Assembly (NCBI GenBank): GCA_037039925.1
Contig: JAXRKP010000007.1
Span: 741,001 to 805,000, forward strand
Reading direction: 5' to 3'
Source: Doris montereyensis
Lineage: Eukaryota > Mollusca > Gastropoda > Nudibranchia > Dorididae
Length of the DNA: 64,000 bases
Shown: one piece after another, positions 1 to 27,206 of the stretch
Layout: the number at the start of each line of letters is the position of its first letter
Position numbering within the stretch: the first letter of the stretch is position 1
Notes under the pieces: generated by a model
The model's input: the letters and a program-made list of their open reading frames with translations, nothing else
Database searches by the model: none
Told to the model about the DNA's origin: nothing
Translations under genes and position numbers: made by a program

Positions 1-143
1 AAGTTGTAAAGGGCTTTATTTTGCTGTAGTTTCATGCATGTAACATGTATGGTCAGGTCTGTGTGATTTTTTAAAAATTTGTCTAAAATAGCCGGTAGCG
101 AGTGACTTTGTCTTGGCCCAGGGGCCGGTAGTGAGTGAGTTAA
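1..143. mobile_element. piggyBac element terminus (rest lies left of the window)
   Basis: The first 143 bases are a near copy, in reverse orientation, of the left end of the piggyBac element at 5350-9881. Both share the terminal GTAGTGAGTGAG next to TTAA, a GGCCCAGGGGCC palindrome-like core, a second CGGTAGCGAGTG motif and a TTTTTAAAAATT stretch. The TTAA at 140-143 is the target-site side, so the body of this copy extends left beyond the window. No transposase coding sequence is visible here. Confidence 0.75.
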
Positions 144-215
144 AGCCCGTACAAGCCAGACATTTCTGCTCCGTGTTTTGTCTACTAACGCCAACTAGGC
201 CTGTTAAGAAAGATG

Positions 216-236
216 TAATCTCTCTATCTCTTTCTC

Positions 237-326
<90 letters not shown>

Positions 327-352
327 TATCTCTCTCTCTCTCTCTATCTCTT

Positions 353-437
<85 letters not shown>
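216..437. repeat. (TC)n microsatellite
   Basis: About 220 bases of almost pure CT dinucleotide with a few TATC and TTTC interruptions. It produces a spurious Ser-Leu repeat reading frame that is not a gene. Confidence 0.97.
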
Positions 438-440
<3 letters not shown>

Positions 441-779
441 CAGTGATACAATACAAGAATTAGGTACATGGCATCCTGATCAATGCATGCACCTGTAGTA
501 TTGTATTGTATTAGGGCCACTACTGCTACTAGTACTACATGAGTATTGATTTTTTTTTCAAGGTCGCGCTTGGAAGCACTATTTTACAGGTAGTATTATT
601 TTAGCCCTATTCACCAGCTCTTGGTAGAAAGTTTCGGGCATGGTTTCAACTGAGAAATCGAAGTTACTTTGGTTTTTGAGAGAGAGCTTTAAACGTGATG
701 TATTTTCATCATATTCATTTTCACACTTTTCAGAAAGCATTCTTTCTTTCTTTCTCCTTTGGCATTCTTAATTTATCGT

Positions 780-2250
780 ACCGGGCATGCTTTGGTCTTT
801 CTCATGCTCTTCATTGCTCCCCATAACAGCTTTTGGTTTCCTTGATAGCTTTCTTGTAGTCTGCCCAAACTCTTCCCATTGTTCCTGTTTTGCTGGCGAT
901 AGTTCTTTTACTCATGAAATCTATCTTATCCTGTGGTCTCTTTGTTTGCAAATATTTCTTCCAGGCATCCTTCTTTTCTTTGATCTTAGTCTTGACATTC
1001 TCATTCCACCATGCTGTTCTTTTCCTATCTCCTTTAATTTGTTTCCCACCACAGACCTCTTCGGTACAACTGAGGAGTGTTTCTTTATTCATTTGCCACT
1101 TTTCTTCTATTGTGCTATCCTTCAGATCTATCTGCCTTTCACTGATAGATTTTTTAAAATCCTGGATTGGTATACCTGTTTTACTATTGGTTTATTTAGT
1201 TCCTCTATTTTGAGTTTGGTAGCTTTCTTCTCTTTTCCTTTTATGTTTGTTTTCTTCAGTCAATAATGTCATTTTGGTTATCACTAGGTGATGATCATTA
1301 AATATTTCAGCTCCTCTGTTTACTCTTGCATCCATTGTACTATAAAAAAAGGAAACTGCTAACTATTATGTAGTCTATGATTGACTTTTCATATCTGTCT
1401 TCATTTACTCTTGTACATTTGTGGATATCTTTATGAGGAAAAAATGTGTTAGCTATTTTCATGTTATTCTTTATGTAAAAATCTATTATTAGTCTCTCTC
1501 CATTTGGAGAAGTTTTTGTCTCTCCTTTTTTATGTATTACTCCTCCTGGTGTTTCTACATTGTTACCTACTCTAGCGTTTAAATCTCCTAAAACCATTAG
1601 TTCCTGTTTGGGTTTGAGATTCTCTGCAGCTATTTGCAAATTGTTTGGTCCATAAGCTATTAATAATTTAATTTCTCTTCCTTTTTGGTTTAATATTTAC
1701 CTCTAATAGCTGTGGGCTTATAAATTTCTTGCCTTTTATGCATTGGGAGGCCTACTCCTGCTCTAGCTCTATTGTCGACATCTACTCCTGAGAAGATTAA
1801 TAAAGTATGATTCGGTCCTACATTTTCTATTCCTTTTCCTTTTTTCTTTGTTTCTGTAATAGCGAAAATGTCTACTTTGAATTTTTTCATTTCTTCAGCT
1901 AATTTTAACTTTTCCATTTATTGCCCTAACATTCCATGTTCCAAAAATCACAGTTCGTGTTCTTTTCAGAGTCGTCTTCGAAAGTTCAAGCCAGGTATAT
2001 CATTATAAGTATTTCCTTGAATCAGTTTGGTTTTGGATAAGCAGGGATTGGCCCACTGTACCCTAGGTAGATGGTGGGGCTGCCACCTTGATGTCCCCTA
2101 CCAGGCCTTATTATTTTCTGTCAGGGTTAAGTCCCTTAGCCTTTGGCCAACCAAGACCCGCCTGCAAGGCAGCAGGAGACTCATGGAGGGCGGGAGCGCC
2201 TAATCCCCGTACAGATGCTTACTTGTCCACTTCCCGATTCAAGAAGCATT
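780..2250 (-). mobile_element. RTE-like LINE fragment, 5' half (copy 1)
   Basis: Reading leftward from about 2250, the order is a 5' leader (2040-2245), then apurinic endonuclease pieces. Visible motifs are AITETKKKGK near 1860, VLGDLNARVGNN near 1585 and SIIDYIIV near 1370. A short linker resembling the region before the reverse transcriptase follows (811-1092). No reverse transcriptase is present, so this copy is 3'-truncated at about 780. The endonuclease is split by frameshifts. It is the same family as the copies at 18.3-21.57 kb and 21.58-22.75 kb. Confidence 0.85.
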
Positions 2251-2279
2251 ATTTCCTTTTTTTTCCTACGGAAGGTTAA

Positions 2280-3530
2280 AACATATTAACGTCCTTGGGA
2301 CCAAAACAGGGAAGTAGTAGTAGTTTAGTAGTAGCACTATATACATTTTTTTATTCCCTGATTAGTAGTTATGTTGTTGATATAAATTCTTCAGTTGTTT
2401 TTTCATAACCTTTATTTTTTAAAAGGTTTGATCTTGTCAGATGTTATAGTTTATAATAAGATCTGGATTTATCTGCTTACATTACAATACAACCCTATGT
2501 AGTCATTTTGAATCGCAGGTGCTATTTTTGTAAAAAATCTTTAAAGATACTTATTTTTATTCTTGGTGCATTTTGTTTTATTAATTTATTTACCATGCCT
2601 ATTATTTCACACTAGTTTAATCCAAAATTTACCTTTAGTTCGAAAATGCGTTTGTTCCCCAGAGGAACATTTCCCCTGGATAAAGCCAGTATAGTATAAT
2701 CCAAACACAGAACTTATTAGGAGGAAAAACAAAGCAACCTTACATTTCTATCCCTATGCGTTTTTGCCAACGTACACTACTTACATGTAATAGCCATTAT
2801 ACTGAGAAAGCAATACGTACTTTGTGGTGTGCATAGACATAGACACTGTAGACAAGTAGTGCCTGTATGTGTATGTGGTGTAATGGTGATGGACCACTTG
2901 ATCACGCAATCGATAAATCTCTTCACCATGCCCTACCACCACCACCCACCCCAAATTTTAAAATGACCGATGATTCAGTCAGTCCGCTTTATATCTCTTC
3001 ACATGCTCTCCCCTCCCCAAGTTTAAGTCCATAAGTCTTATCTAAATTTTTGGCAAATTAAGGGAAGGCAGTTTTTTTAAATTCTGTATCAAAATGATGA
3101 ATTTTGTATTACAATTCATTATTCTGCCAATATATTAGTATGCATGTGGTACTTTTAGTCAACGATGTTAACTTTCCCAATATATTTTACGTTACAAAAA
3201 GAAGTCACTAGACTGGAGACTTTTGCACTAGTGTCTATTTAAATTTAAATACAGTGTAGTTTGTTTTTATTTTGTCAGTTTATGATTTTGCTATCATAAT
3301 ACATTATATTTGTGATTTTGTTCAAGTTCAAATCAAGCAAGTAAATAAAAACTTGAAATTAAGCATCTTCAGCTTTACTCATTCCTTAGTACTGGGTACA
3401 TCAGTGTGCTAATGCCATTGGGTGAGAATGTTGTGTATTTATCTTATCAAAGTATCAAATGAAACGAATGACTAAATAGGACTAGAAAAAGTGAAACACG
3501 CATTTTTTTAAACAGATGTGATATATCATA
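2280..3530. other. AT-rich stretch without recognisable genes
   Basis: No open frame with protein-like composition, no repeat shared with the rest of the window and no RNA gene was recognised here. It lies downstream of KANSL2, to its left. Confidence 0.5.
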
Positions 3531-3539
3531 ACATATTTG

Positions 3540-3830
3540 TAATGTAAAGGTAAAGATGGTAAAGATGGATTTATAGTCTGTATCTCTGCACAAGTGCAGG
3601 CTCACCAACTGTACATCATGTATCCCCCAGCATGCCTTGCATTCAGTCCTTCTCAACTCCCAGAGGAGCACACAGTACATAAGCCTGATTGATAGGCTTT
3701 TCGTACTAACACTTTGCAAGATTCTTTACCTTTAGTTAGGTACTCATTCACACCTCAGTCCAGTGAGGAAAGAAGAGTGAAATACCTTTCCTAAGAGTAA
3801 GAGTACAACGTTGCCTTTCTTGTTTGGACA
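3540..3830 (+). repeat. Dispersed repeat family A, copy 1
   Basis: This resembles 43,920-44,200 in the same orientation. Shared blocks in order are GTCTGTATC, AGGCTCAC, a CCCAGCA block, AACTCCC, an ACAGTA block, TTCTTT and a TAGGTAC block, followed by a TTTCCTAA block. The order and spacing are conserved but identity is moderate. It is probably a short non-autonomous element; no tRNA-like promoter is evident. Confidence 0.55.
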
Positions 3831-4035
3831 TAAACTTTTTGTTTTGGAATGGTAGTTGTGTGTTATTGTTTGTGTTTTGTTTAAATTTTGATTTGATTTA
3901 CCTACATCCACAACTAGGTGATCTCTGAGGTTTTGGTAGGATTTTTAAATTTTGCCGGACTGCCCTGTAACCAGCCAAGGGACCTTTGACTTGCACAGTG
4001 TTGTAATATGTACACAGGACCTCCTTTTTTAGGGA

Positions 4036-4053
4036 GGGGGGGGGGGGGGGGGG
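4036..4053 (+). repeat. Poly-G tract (18 G)
   Basis: An uninterrupted run of 18 G preceded by GGGA. The length may be unreliable in an assembly. Confidence 0.9.
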
Positions 4054-4669
4054 ATACAAGGGTGACAAGACTAGGGCATTGTCATATGCATGTGCGCACA
4101 TAGTTAACACAATCTAGAGACACACGCAACACATGTGTGATAGATTTTGTTACTGGGACGAGGCAAAAAGACGTTATTGAGCTTATTTTTCACATCATGA
4201 TGAATTGATTCTGTCAATGCAACAAATTGAAGATGTACTAACTACTTACAAAAACCTGGTGCATTTTGGCGAAGTCAAGCCAGCCGTTGTTGCATTTTGA
4301 GGGAGTAATTAGCGTTGCAAAATTCGGTTACATGAAAAAAAATTCATGCAATTTGGTGGCGACTACTGCACTGACCATAACTTAGGAGAAGTACACTGCA
4401 GCAAACTCAAATTTCTCCAGGTCGGGCCAATGAGTTTTCCATGTTGCACCACCCATCCCATCTCCACACCACCCATCACTATGGTGATACTACTGATACG
4501 TGTCACCCATCCCTGTGTTGTGCATAGATCTACTTTTCAAAAAAGGTCTACAGTCCTTTTCACCCAGCACTTGTCTATTCAGTCACCCAGCCCCAGTCAA
4601 AGTGAAGCGATGCGTTCAAATCAAACTCAAGCGGTACCATGCACTTGAAACAGTCTGAAAAACGACAAT

Positions 4670-4830
4670 AAATGACATTCCACCAATAAAAACAGAACGA
4701 ACATGTGACGTTTCAGATATAAATAACCCTTTGTCAGACAACTAATGAGAAATATCTAGATTTCAACACTTATTCAGGCATCACACAGTGTGATGTCAGA
4801 AGAAATACAGAAAGGAGGAAGAAAGAAAGG
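4670..4830 (+). repeat. Dispersed repeat family B, copy 1
   Basis: Contains a GACGTTTC block followed by TATAAATAACCCTT and, about 50-90 bases later, CACAGTGTGATGTCAGAAG. The same blocks in the same order occur at 41,262-41,400. The remaining DNA to 5345 is purine-rich (AAAGAAAGA) without a gene. Confidence 0.6.
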
Positions 4831-5727
4831 AAAAGATGGTGATACAATTGTAATATGAATGAGTAATAGGGAAAATGGAGAATACAACGGAGAAGAACAA
4901 AAAGGAAGACCAAAAAATGGGAGCTTTATATATATTTAAATCTAGAGAAGGAAAAAAAGTAACAATAAAAGGTGAGAGACAGACACTGAGACAGAGAAAG
5001 AAAGAGAGTTGTGAGTATGGGAAATAAAACAAGACTACGACAAGAAAGAAAACGTAACAAATTAAATCATATGTAAAAAGAGCTTAATAAGAAAGAAAGA
5101 AACATTTTGATGTTTATAAATAATTTTTCATTATTTTTTTATTATAACAAACTGGAAACAATCGGTAGCACTAACAATGAAGACAGGCTTTGTACAAATC
5201 TTGTCATGTGTTTGGATGGTTTGTTTTTTTCCTCCTCCCTACGGGACAACGCAAATGACAATCGTCTTATTTACACAAGATTGCCTGCTTGCTTGCTCAC
5301 ACACATTCTCTCTCCTTTTTTATCCTCTTAATATAACTTCATCACATGGTTAACTCACTCACTACTGGCCCCTGGGCCAAGACCAAGCCACTCGCTACCG
5401 GCTATTTTAGACAAATTTTAAAAAATCACACAGACTTGACCATACATGTTACTACAGCTAAATAAAGCTCTTTGCAAGAGCTTTTTAATACAAAAAGAAT
5501 TTTTTATTTATCTCTCATGCTTTATTTTTTATGAAAATTCAAAAATAGGTATATTTTACCCACAAACTTTTTAAAAATCAAATTTCCCCACATTCTTTCA
5601 CACAAAATGTCCATAAGTGTCTATACAACCAATGATTTTGAGTATAAAAAGTCCAAATTATAACAGAAATAATCCCACAGAATATAATGCTTGTTTTTAT
5701 CAAAGTCTGGGCTTGCCTTAGACCTGT

Positions 5728-8700
5728 CTATGCAAACTTTGCAGGTACGCCTGGGCTTTGACTTGCTCGTTGTTGGGAGGAGGGCAGGGAATGATAAGGG
5801 GCGGGTCGACGCTGACGCGTAGGATCCGTGTTGGGGTTGACGGGCTGAATGTCTCTTCTTTTTTTTTTTTTCATGTACTCATGGTACAGAGATGTTCCAA
5901 GAGCAATTATGAATTTGTGGAGCCCCCATTTGGGTTCCCCTAGTTTAACAAGGACCTGATTGTGAAGAATATGGGCTTGTACGATTAATAGCACATATAA
6001 ATGCATAAACATTTTTTTCCACCACTTCAGGCTATGCCTTCACAGGGGAACATATGTTTTGAGTAGTCCCTGATTGCCACTGGCTTTTCCCGAGTGGCAT
6101 GTCTCATTGTGACAGTTACCCTCTCTTCAGGATTGTGGCTGGTTGTAGGAGGTGGACATCACGTTTCTCCCGCCATTTCAGGGCTACAACATTCCCTCGT
6201 CGACGAAAGAGTGACTGGCCCAAATCCAATTTTGCAGCGGTCAGATCCGTTGGAAATCCTTTCTTGTTAGACTGAACAGTGCCAACAACCATTGTTCCTT
6301 TGCTGGTAAATTCGTTGGCGAGGGTAGGTGACGTGTAGAAATTGTCGATGTATAAATGATATGCTTGACGAAGCAGAGGATCCATCATTCGAATACAAAT
6401 CTCATGGGGTTTGTTGCTTAGGATAAGTTCATTTGCATATATTTCAAAAGAATACACGTATGCTGTTCTGTTTTGCTGTCCGTAAGCATATAGAGCTTGA
6501 TTCCACGACTGACAGGCTTGTCCTTGATGTAAACTTTGAAGCGCAACTTGCCTCTCCAACCACACATGGCTTCGTCGAGGAAAGTTCCCGCAAAGGAATG
6601 AATAATATTGGGAATATATTGCGGAGGTGGTCATAAAATGACCTGCCCTTGAATAGTGGGTCATGCAGAGCTGCCTACCCCCAACATCCCTTAAGAGGAA
6701 TCACAGGGCTGAAAAAGAGGAATCTGGGACAAAAAAGAGGAATCAACATACCGATTACTCAGACAGTGCTAATGACGCAATCCATCGCTATTTGAAGTCA
6801 AAGTAGAAGGCTTGATGAGTCTTTATGTAAACCTCAGGCTTTTGGTTTTCAGGTGTTCTGAAAGTAATCACAATAAACAAAGAAAATTTTTTTTTAAAAT
6901 ATATCCACTATATGTCACAGGGACTTCCAGACTTCTTCACACTCTGATAGTAAGCACTTTTGGCTTTACTAATCAGAGCTGGTGAAAAAGGTCTGTCGAT
7001 GGCAAACAGATCCTCTGGCAATCATGTGCACCTTTGCACAACCAGTGCACTGACTGTATCAGTCGAGAGAGAGGGCCTGAATTCAGTCTGGTTCTTCCGC
7101 ACAAGACTGAAAATCTTTCTACATCGGCATTTGAGTATTGTTCCCTTCGTGGCTACTGACAAATTAGGATATTTGACAGCTCCATCAGAGTTTCCATCTC
7201 CCCTTCCCTATACCACTGCCTATCCACTCTCTCTTCCTGTGATATTACAAGAGATGGTTTGATCAACTTGATACTTTGCAAACTCTAACTGAAACAGTTT
7301 GCCCTCAGTGACGATGAAAAACGGTCTGTATTGACATACTAAATCTAGCTGACAGTCGTTTGTTCAAGTCTAAAACAGCAGCATTTTCCAAGAAGTCATC
7401 CTTGATAGGAAATTTTGAAATAATGTATTTCAAGGCTCCATCTCCTGACATCATCCACGAAAATGTCCTCTGAGTCTTTATGAAAACCTTTCTCTTTTAG
7501 TTCCTTTAGGCATAACTGGGTTTCATGGCCCATGATCCCACGTGGCTTCTGATTTCTATGAGCATCAAACTCTATTTTCAAGATATTGTTTGATGCAGTA
7601 ATGACGTCAGGCTTTACAAATCTGATAAACAGATCTGACCAGCTCATCTAGAATTGACATCATCTTATGGATCTGTGGAGCTCCTTTTTGAAATATCAGA
7701 TTTGTGTTTGTAAACAATGGGAGGTTTTCCTTGAGGAAGAAGCAATACAGCTTAGATGAGGTGGCTGCAAAAAACTGTGCGACTTTTTGCAATTTTGCAG
7801 ATTTAGAGCTCTTCACTTGCGAGGGCTTCATGCTAGAAAGTTTGCCATCAAAAAAAATGTTGAGTGGCTCCCATTGCTCTAGAAGTCGGATCACACAGTC
7901 CTGAAGTGAAAGCCACCTCGTCAATCCATACTTCAGAATGGAATGTAATTTATTAGCGCGGAAGCCTTTAACCTCCGCAAGAAAACTCTTTTGCGATGTT
8001 CGAATCCGGAAACATTTGTCGAAAAAGATCGCCGGCATGATCCAAGGCTGAAATTGGCAGGTTATGTTCGACAACAAATTTATTCAAAAATAACTCTGCT
8101 CGTGTTGCAGCTTGGTCAGTAGGGTTTGGCTTAAAAAGATTTAACAGATTTTAGTTCTGATTTCATTTTACTGAGGTCTTGATGTTTTTTAGTTTTTACA
8201 TGCCTGTCGATATCTGTTGCACCACCAGATTTTATTGTAAAATCCGATTCACAAACTACACACCTAGCATGATGACAACTAATTTTCGATGACACAATTG
8301 AAGTTCATTTTGCCAAATACTCCTGCCTGTACTTTTGGTCAATACGAGGTTTTTTGTTTGGAGGCGCCATGAAAATCCTTTTAAAGAATAAATCACAATC
8401 TAGAGATCTATCGTCTTGGTTGAATCACAATCACGTCAATCACAAACTAAATAATGTATAAGATCCCCTAGATAAACTAGAATGAAACTTGACTGACGAT
8501 GTATAGGAATAGAACTAATAGTAGAAATACGGGTGGATGCATTCAGCACTAATTGCAGACTGGCTCGATAAGACAGTGTTTCAAATTTCAATAGAACTGA
8601 ATGAAACAATGAATGGAGCGTGACAACTGAATGGCCCGCCAAAACCCCTAAAGCCTAGAAATTTCTGTATTGATTTTTCCAGCAGCCAATGAAAACAGCG

Positions 8701-9612
8701 CATTGCTCACACACAGAGCTGGCTCGCGACAGGAGGCTAGACTCAGCCGCGTTGGAACTACACAGCGTGGACGACAGCCGTTGCGAGGCTTTGGTAGCAG
8801 CGCAGGTTACCGAAAATATCCGACAGTACGGTACCGCAAAAGACCAGAATACAAGAATAGAGTGAAAAACTTGGTTCAACATATAACGAATTGTCGTTGA
8901 GATGAAAAACAGAGACTATTTTTTTTAAACGGTGGCGTGAATGAATGTCACTGACAAACCGGCAGAAAGCCCTCAACGTCCAATTCTACGACAATTTTCC
9001 AGTCGGACATATCCTTTTCATTCAACTGGGAGACTTGGCGTGCGTAGCGGTTAGTTTCAGAGTTGAAATGTTTTATTAGGTCTTTAGTGATGATCAGAGA
9101 ATAAATATCTCTAGGGGTGTTTATATTCTGTCAAATTGAAGACCAGGATTAGCAGTAAATGGAGGGATTTGAGGAAATTCTCTAGATCGACAGTCCAATC
9201 AGGATCTAACTGACCATTGGTGGCAGTGGCAGTACTGTCACTGTCGTTGTTGTCAGTGACTGGGTGTGTGGGTCTGGTTGAAGTGGAAGGATTTAGATTT
9301 AGTGACTGGATTCTAGAATTGGACGATCATGACGTAGATGGGGTAGATCTAGATCAATCGGTACCGGTCCCAGTAGAAGCTGAAGCCTGTTCGGAGTTCA
9401 AGGAGTCTGACACTGACACTGCCAGCCTACGACGTTTTCTGTCACTGAGTGCCGTTTCATCGTCTGAGACACATAAGATCATTATTTCTTATGAAGAAAG
9501 AAGGGTCAGAATCACTATCATCCAGATCAGAATCATCAATGTCTGATCCATCTTGCATAAAAGGATCTAAAACTTCAAAAATGTTTCTTCTCGGTCGACT
9601 ATTAGAAGCCAT
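5728..9612 (-). pseudogene. piggyBac transposase, frameshifted and interrupted
   Basis: The start ATG is at 9612, where an acidic N-terminus opens (ASNSRPRRN, then LDPFMQDGSDIDDSD), followed by an early stop and a frame change. A further block near 9040 reads ETNRYARQ. After an interruption by hAT sequence, the DDE_Tnp_1_7 core resumes between 6660 and 6116. It includes LDEAMCGWRGKLRFKVY, GIKLYMLTDSK, HLYIDNFYTSP with the catalytic aspartate context, GTVQSNKKGFP and WREKRDVHLL. A C-terminal block, AHILHNQVLVKLG, lies near 5950. At least four frame changes separate these blocks, so no active enzyme can be made. It cuts and pastes DNA at TTAA in active relatives. Confidence 0.85.
6908..8370 (-). 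pseudogene. hAT-superfamily transposase, degenerate, nested in piggyBac
   Basis: The ATG at 8370 opens MAPPNKKPRIDQKYRQEY, followed in another frame by a BED/TTF-like zinc-binding block (CVVCESDF, then HVKTKKHQ) near 8200. The middle part (8077-7620) contains YGLTRWLSLQDCV and LLEQWEPL, a conserved hAT core signature. The C-terminal dimerisation region lies near 7090-7200 and reads RKIFSLVRKNQTEFRPSL. A stop ends the frame at 6908. Several frameshifts and stops break it. The hAT DNA interrupts the piggyBac transposase between about 6.66 and 8.94 kb. A possible hAT end, CAGAGCTGCC, is at 6666; I could not find its inverted partner or an 8-base target duplication. Confidence 0.8.
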
Positions 9613-9944
9613 GGCTGACTGAAAATGCGGCTGTCAGTAACTTCGTAACTCGATGTCAGAAGATCTACTCCTAAATCAAGGGAAGTCACTATAAGTAATT
9701 CGACTCTTCTGCACTGAGAAGATAAATAAAGTGCCTTCCTGTATGTAAATACCAAGGCCGACTACGCGTCTGTTCATATAGAAAAAATTAGTAAATACGA
9801 GGCCGACAGGTGCGGTCTTGGGAGCGAGCGGCTTATCACTTGAGGCCGACACATGTGCGATTATGGTAGTGAGTGAGTTAACAAACATAACAATTACTGC
9901 AATAAAAATAATATAATATTAATTGCAGTGAATGTAGAGCAACA

Positions 9945-25418
<15,474 letters not shown>

Positions 25419-25419
25419 C

Positions 25420-26165
25420 TTATTTCCAATTGCTGGATTTAGAGCTGTAATAACAAAAACAGAAATGGAAAAAGATGAATCTAAACAAAGATTTGTTATT
25501 CAGTATTTGTTTTGCTCTGCTTCTATCTTGCCTGAATTATTTTTCAGCTTTCTTTCCCTGATTGCAAGTTTCATTCAAACATTGGATTTCACCAAGAAAA
25601 TAACTGTGTGACATTTTGCTTGAAATATTAAACTATGGCCTACGTAATGTTAAAGTAAAGGCTGATCAATGAGCACTGTAACTGCAAGGATCCGTGAATC
25701 TTAAAATAGAAAATAAAGCAAGCAGCACTGAAATGAACCTTCTTTGACCACACAGTCTATTGGGTTTGATGTGTTTGTAAAATAATAATACAGTAGTCGC
25801 TGGATAAACACACACTCTGCATAAACTATGATAAACACATGCTTTCCTCTGCTGACCGATTTTTACTATATAATGACAGTGTGTAAAGACACGGTCGACA
25901 CGCTTTTTTATCCGTAATGCAACTTCATACCCATCCATTAGAGGCCTTAAAATGACTATTTTGTTGAGCTTTTGTCAGAAATAACAATAATATGAGAACA
26001 AATGGCACACTTTAGCGAGCAATGCTAGGTCTAGGGCAAACGTGTCACTAGTGTCAGTTTTCTTCCACGTCTAGCTTCATTGTCTGTCCGAGTCCAAGTA
26101 CTACCCAGATGAAGGTGTCAGACAGACTTATGTCATGTCTGGCCTACACTGTCAATCCTGCTCCT

Positions 26166-26201
<36 letters not shown>

Positions 26202-26760
26202 TTTGGAGGACTGATTTCTCGATGGCTGTCTGTCCAGATTTTATTCTGTTAAACGCAACATTATTGATCGACTCACATGCATTACGGTTGGCTGTGGCAG
26301 TGAGCGGAGATTTCATGCAATGGAATAGACTACAAGAAACCATCAGAAACAGGAAATGAGCAGGACGATTGACACCTCAGTTCTGTCAAATAGGCTTATA
26401 CCTAGCCTGCGTCTATCGGAGAGTACTACAATTTTAACATCGTCTGTTAGTGTTAGACTATTTTATGAAGAATGTTGAAATCGAGAAGCGCAGTTTGTAA
26501 CTTGATAATTACACCTACACATGATAACTTGTAATCGGGAAGATCTGAATTTGGTATCGAATATTAACGATGCAAACGAATCTCGAGTCTTTAAGAACGA
26601 TGGAACCGACCGTTTTACAAAATTACAGTTTTCCCATTTTTTCCTTCAGAAATCATACTCTTAAGAAATCTTTAATTTTTATTGTGGTTTCTTCATCCCG
26701 TAATCAGCATCAATTTTCCGTAACCGTTACGAGAAATTCGTAAAAATAGGCAGGTCTGCA
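25420..26760. other. KANSL2 upstream region, no gene recognised
   Basis: Sequence upstream of the presumed KANSL2 start. Apart from a short GA microsatellite at 26,166-26,198 I see no exon, promoter box pattern or repeat family. An additional 5' KANSL2 exon could lie here or further right, but I could not identify one. Confidence 0.4.
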
Positions 26761-26764
26761 AGAG

Positions 26765-26940
26765 AGATAGAATGTCAACACAGCTATAACAGTATAACAT
26801 CAGTACAACTAGTCACTTCTGTTTGATGTGTCTATTAAAAGTTCTGTTTATTTCAATAAAAACTTTCAAAATTTCAATAAAAAGCTCCTATTTCAATCAA
26901 ATTAAATGTTTGTTCAATACAATAACTAACGAGAATCTGT
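26765..26940 (+). repeat. Dispersed repeat family C, copy 1
   Basis: Shares with 34,735-34,905, in the same orientation, the ordered blocks TTTGATGTGTCT, TTAAAAGTTCT, TTTCAATAAAA (repeated two or three times), AATAACTAAC and GAGAATCTG or AAGAATCTG. Coding function is not expected. Confidence 0.65.
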
Positions 26941-27206
26941 TGTGTGGTAATATTTTGTCTTAGAGTGGGTGGCTGTTTTGTTGTCGAAAGTAGCAAATCT
27001 GATGTTACAGTGGCCGTGTTAATGTTTATAAGGGAAATTTGGGACATTCAATCATTCATTGGCATCAACCAATCAAAACGCAAAATGAAATGGGTTACAT
27101 TTATCACAAGATTGACTATTTTTTTTATATCTTCTAGCACCAAAGGATGACTTATTGACACAAAGAAGTTGCTTTATTTGGCCTCTACTTCTGGTCCATG
27201 GTACGG

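Larger units (their letters stand above)
5350..9881 (-). mobile_element. piggyBac-type DNA transposon with TTAA flanks
   Basis: The left boundary is TTAA at 5350-5353 followed by CTCACTCACTACTGGCC. The right boundary is GGTAGTGAGTGAG followed by TTAA at 9878-9881. The ends are therefore inverted repeats beside the target site typical of piggyBac. The right subterminal region repeats AGGCCGAC three times (about 9753, 9800 and 9843), a possible transposase-binding array. The interior holds a broken transposase, itself interrupted by a hAT element. The right end lies only 64 bases from the KANSL2 stop codon, so this is an insertion in or beside that gene's 3' untranslated region. Confidence 0.85.

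Noticed and set aside
113..463. Long Ser-Leu repeat open frames, also at 23.3-23.65, 31.6-31.84 and 31.9-32.3 kb
   Set aside because: They are translations of CT/GA microsatellites, open in several frames on both strands at once, with no flanking protein-like sequence.
787..1266. 159-codon open frame on the plus strand
   Set aside because: It is the antisense shadow of the LINE fragment on the minus strand. The same holds for the frames at 19,428-20,010.
9217..9546. 109-codon plus-strand frame starting MVAVAVLSLSLL
   Set aside because: It is the complement of the acidic N-terminal region of the piggyBac transposase, whose minus-strand reading (ATG at 9612) is more protein-like and has family context.
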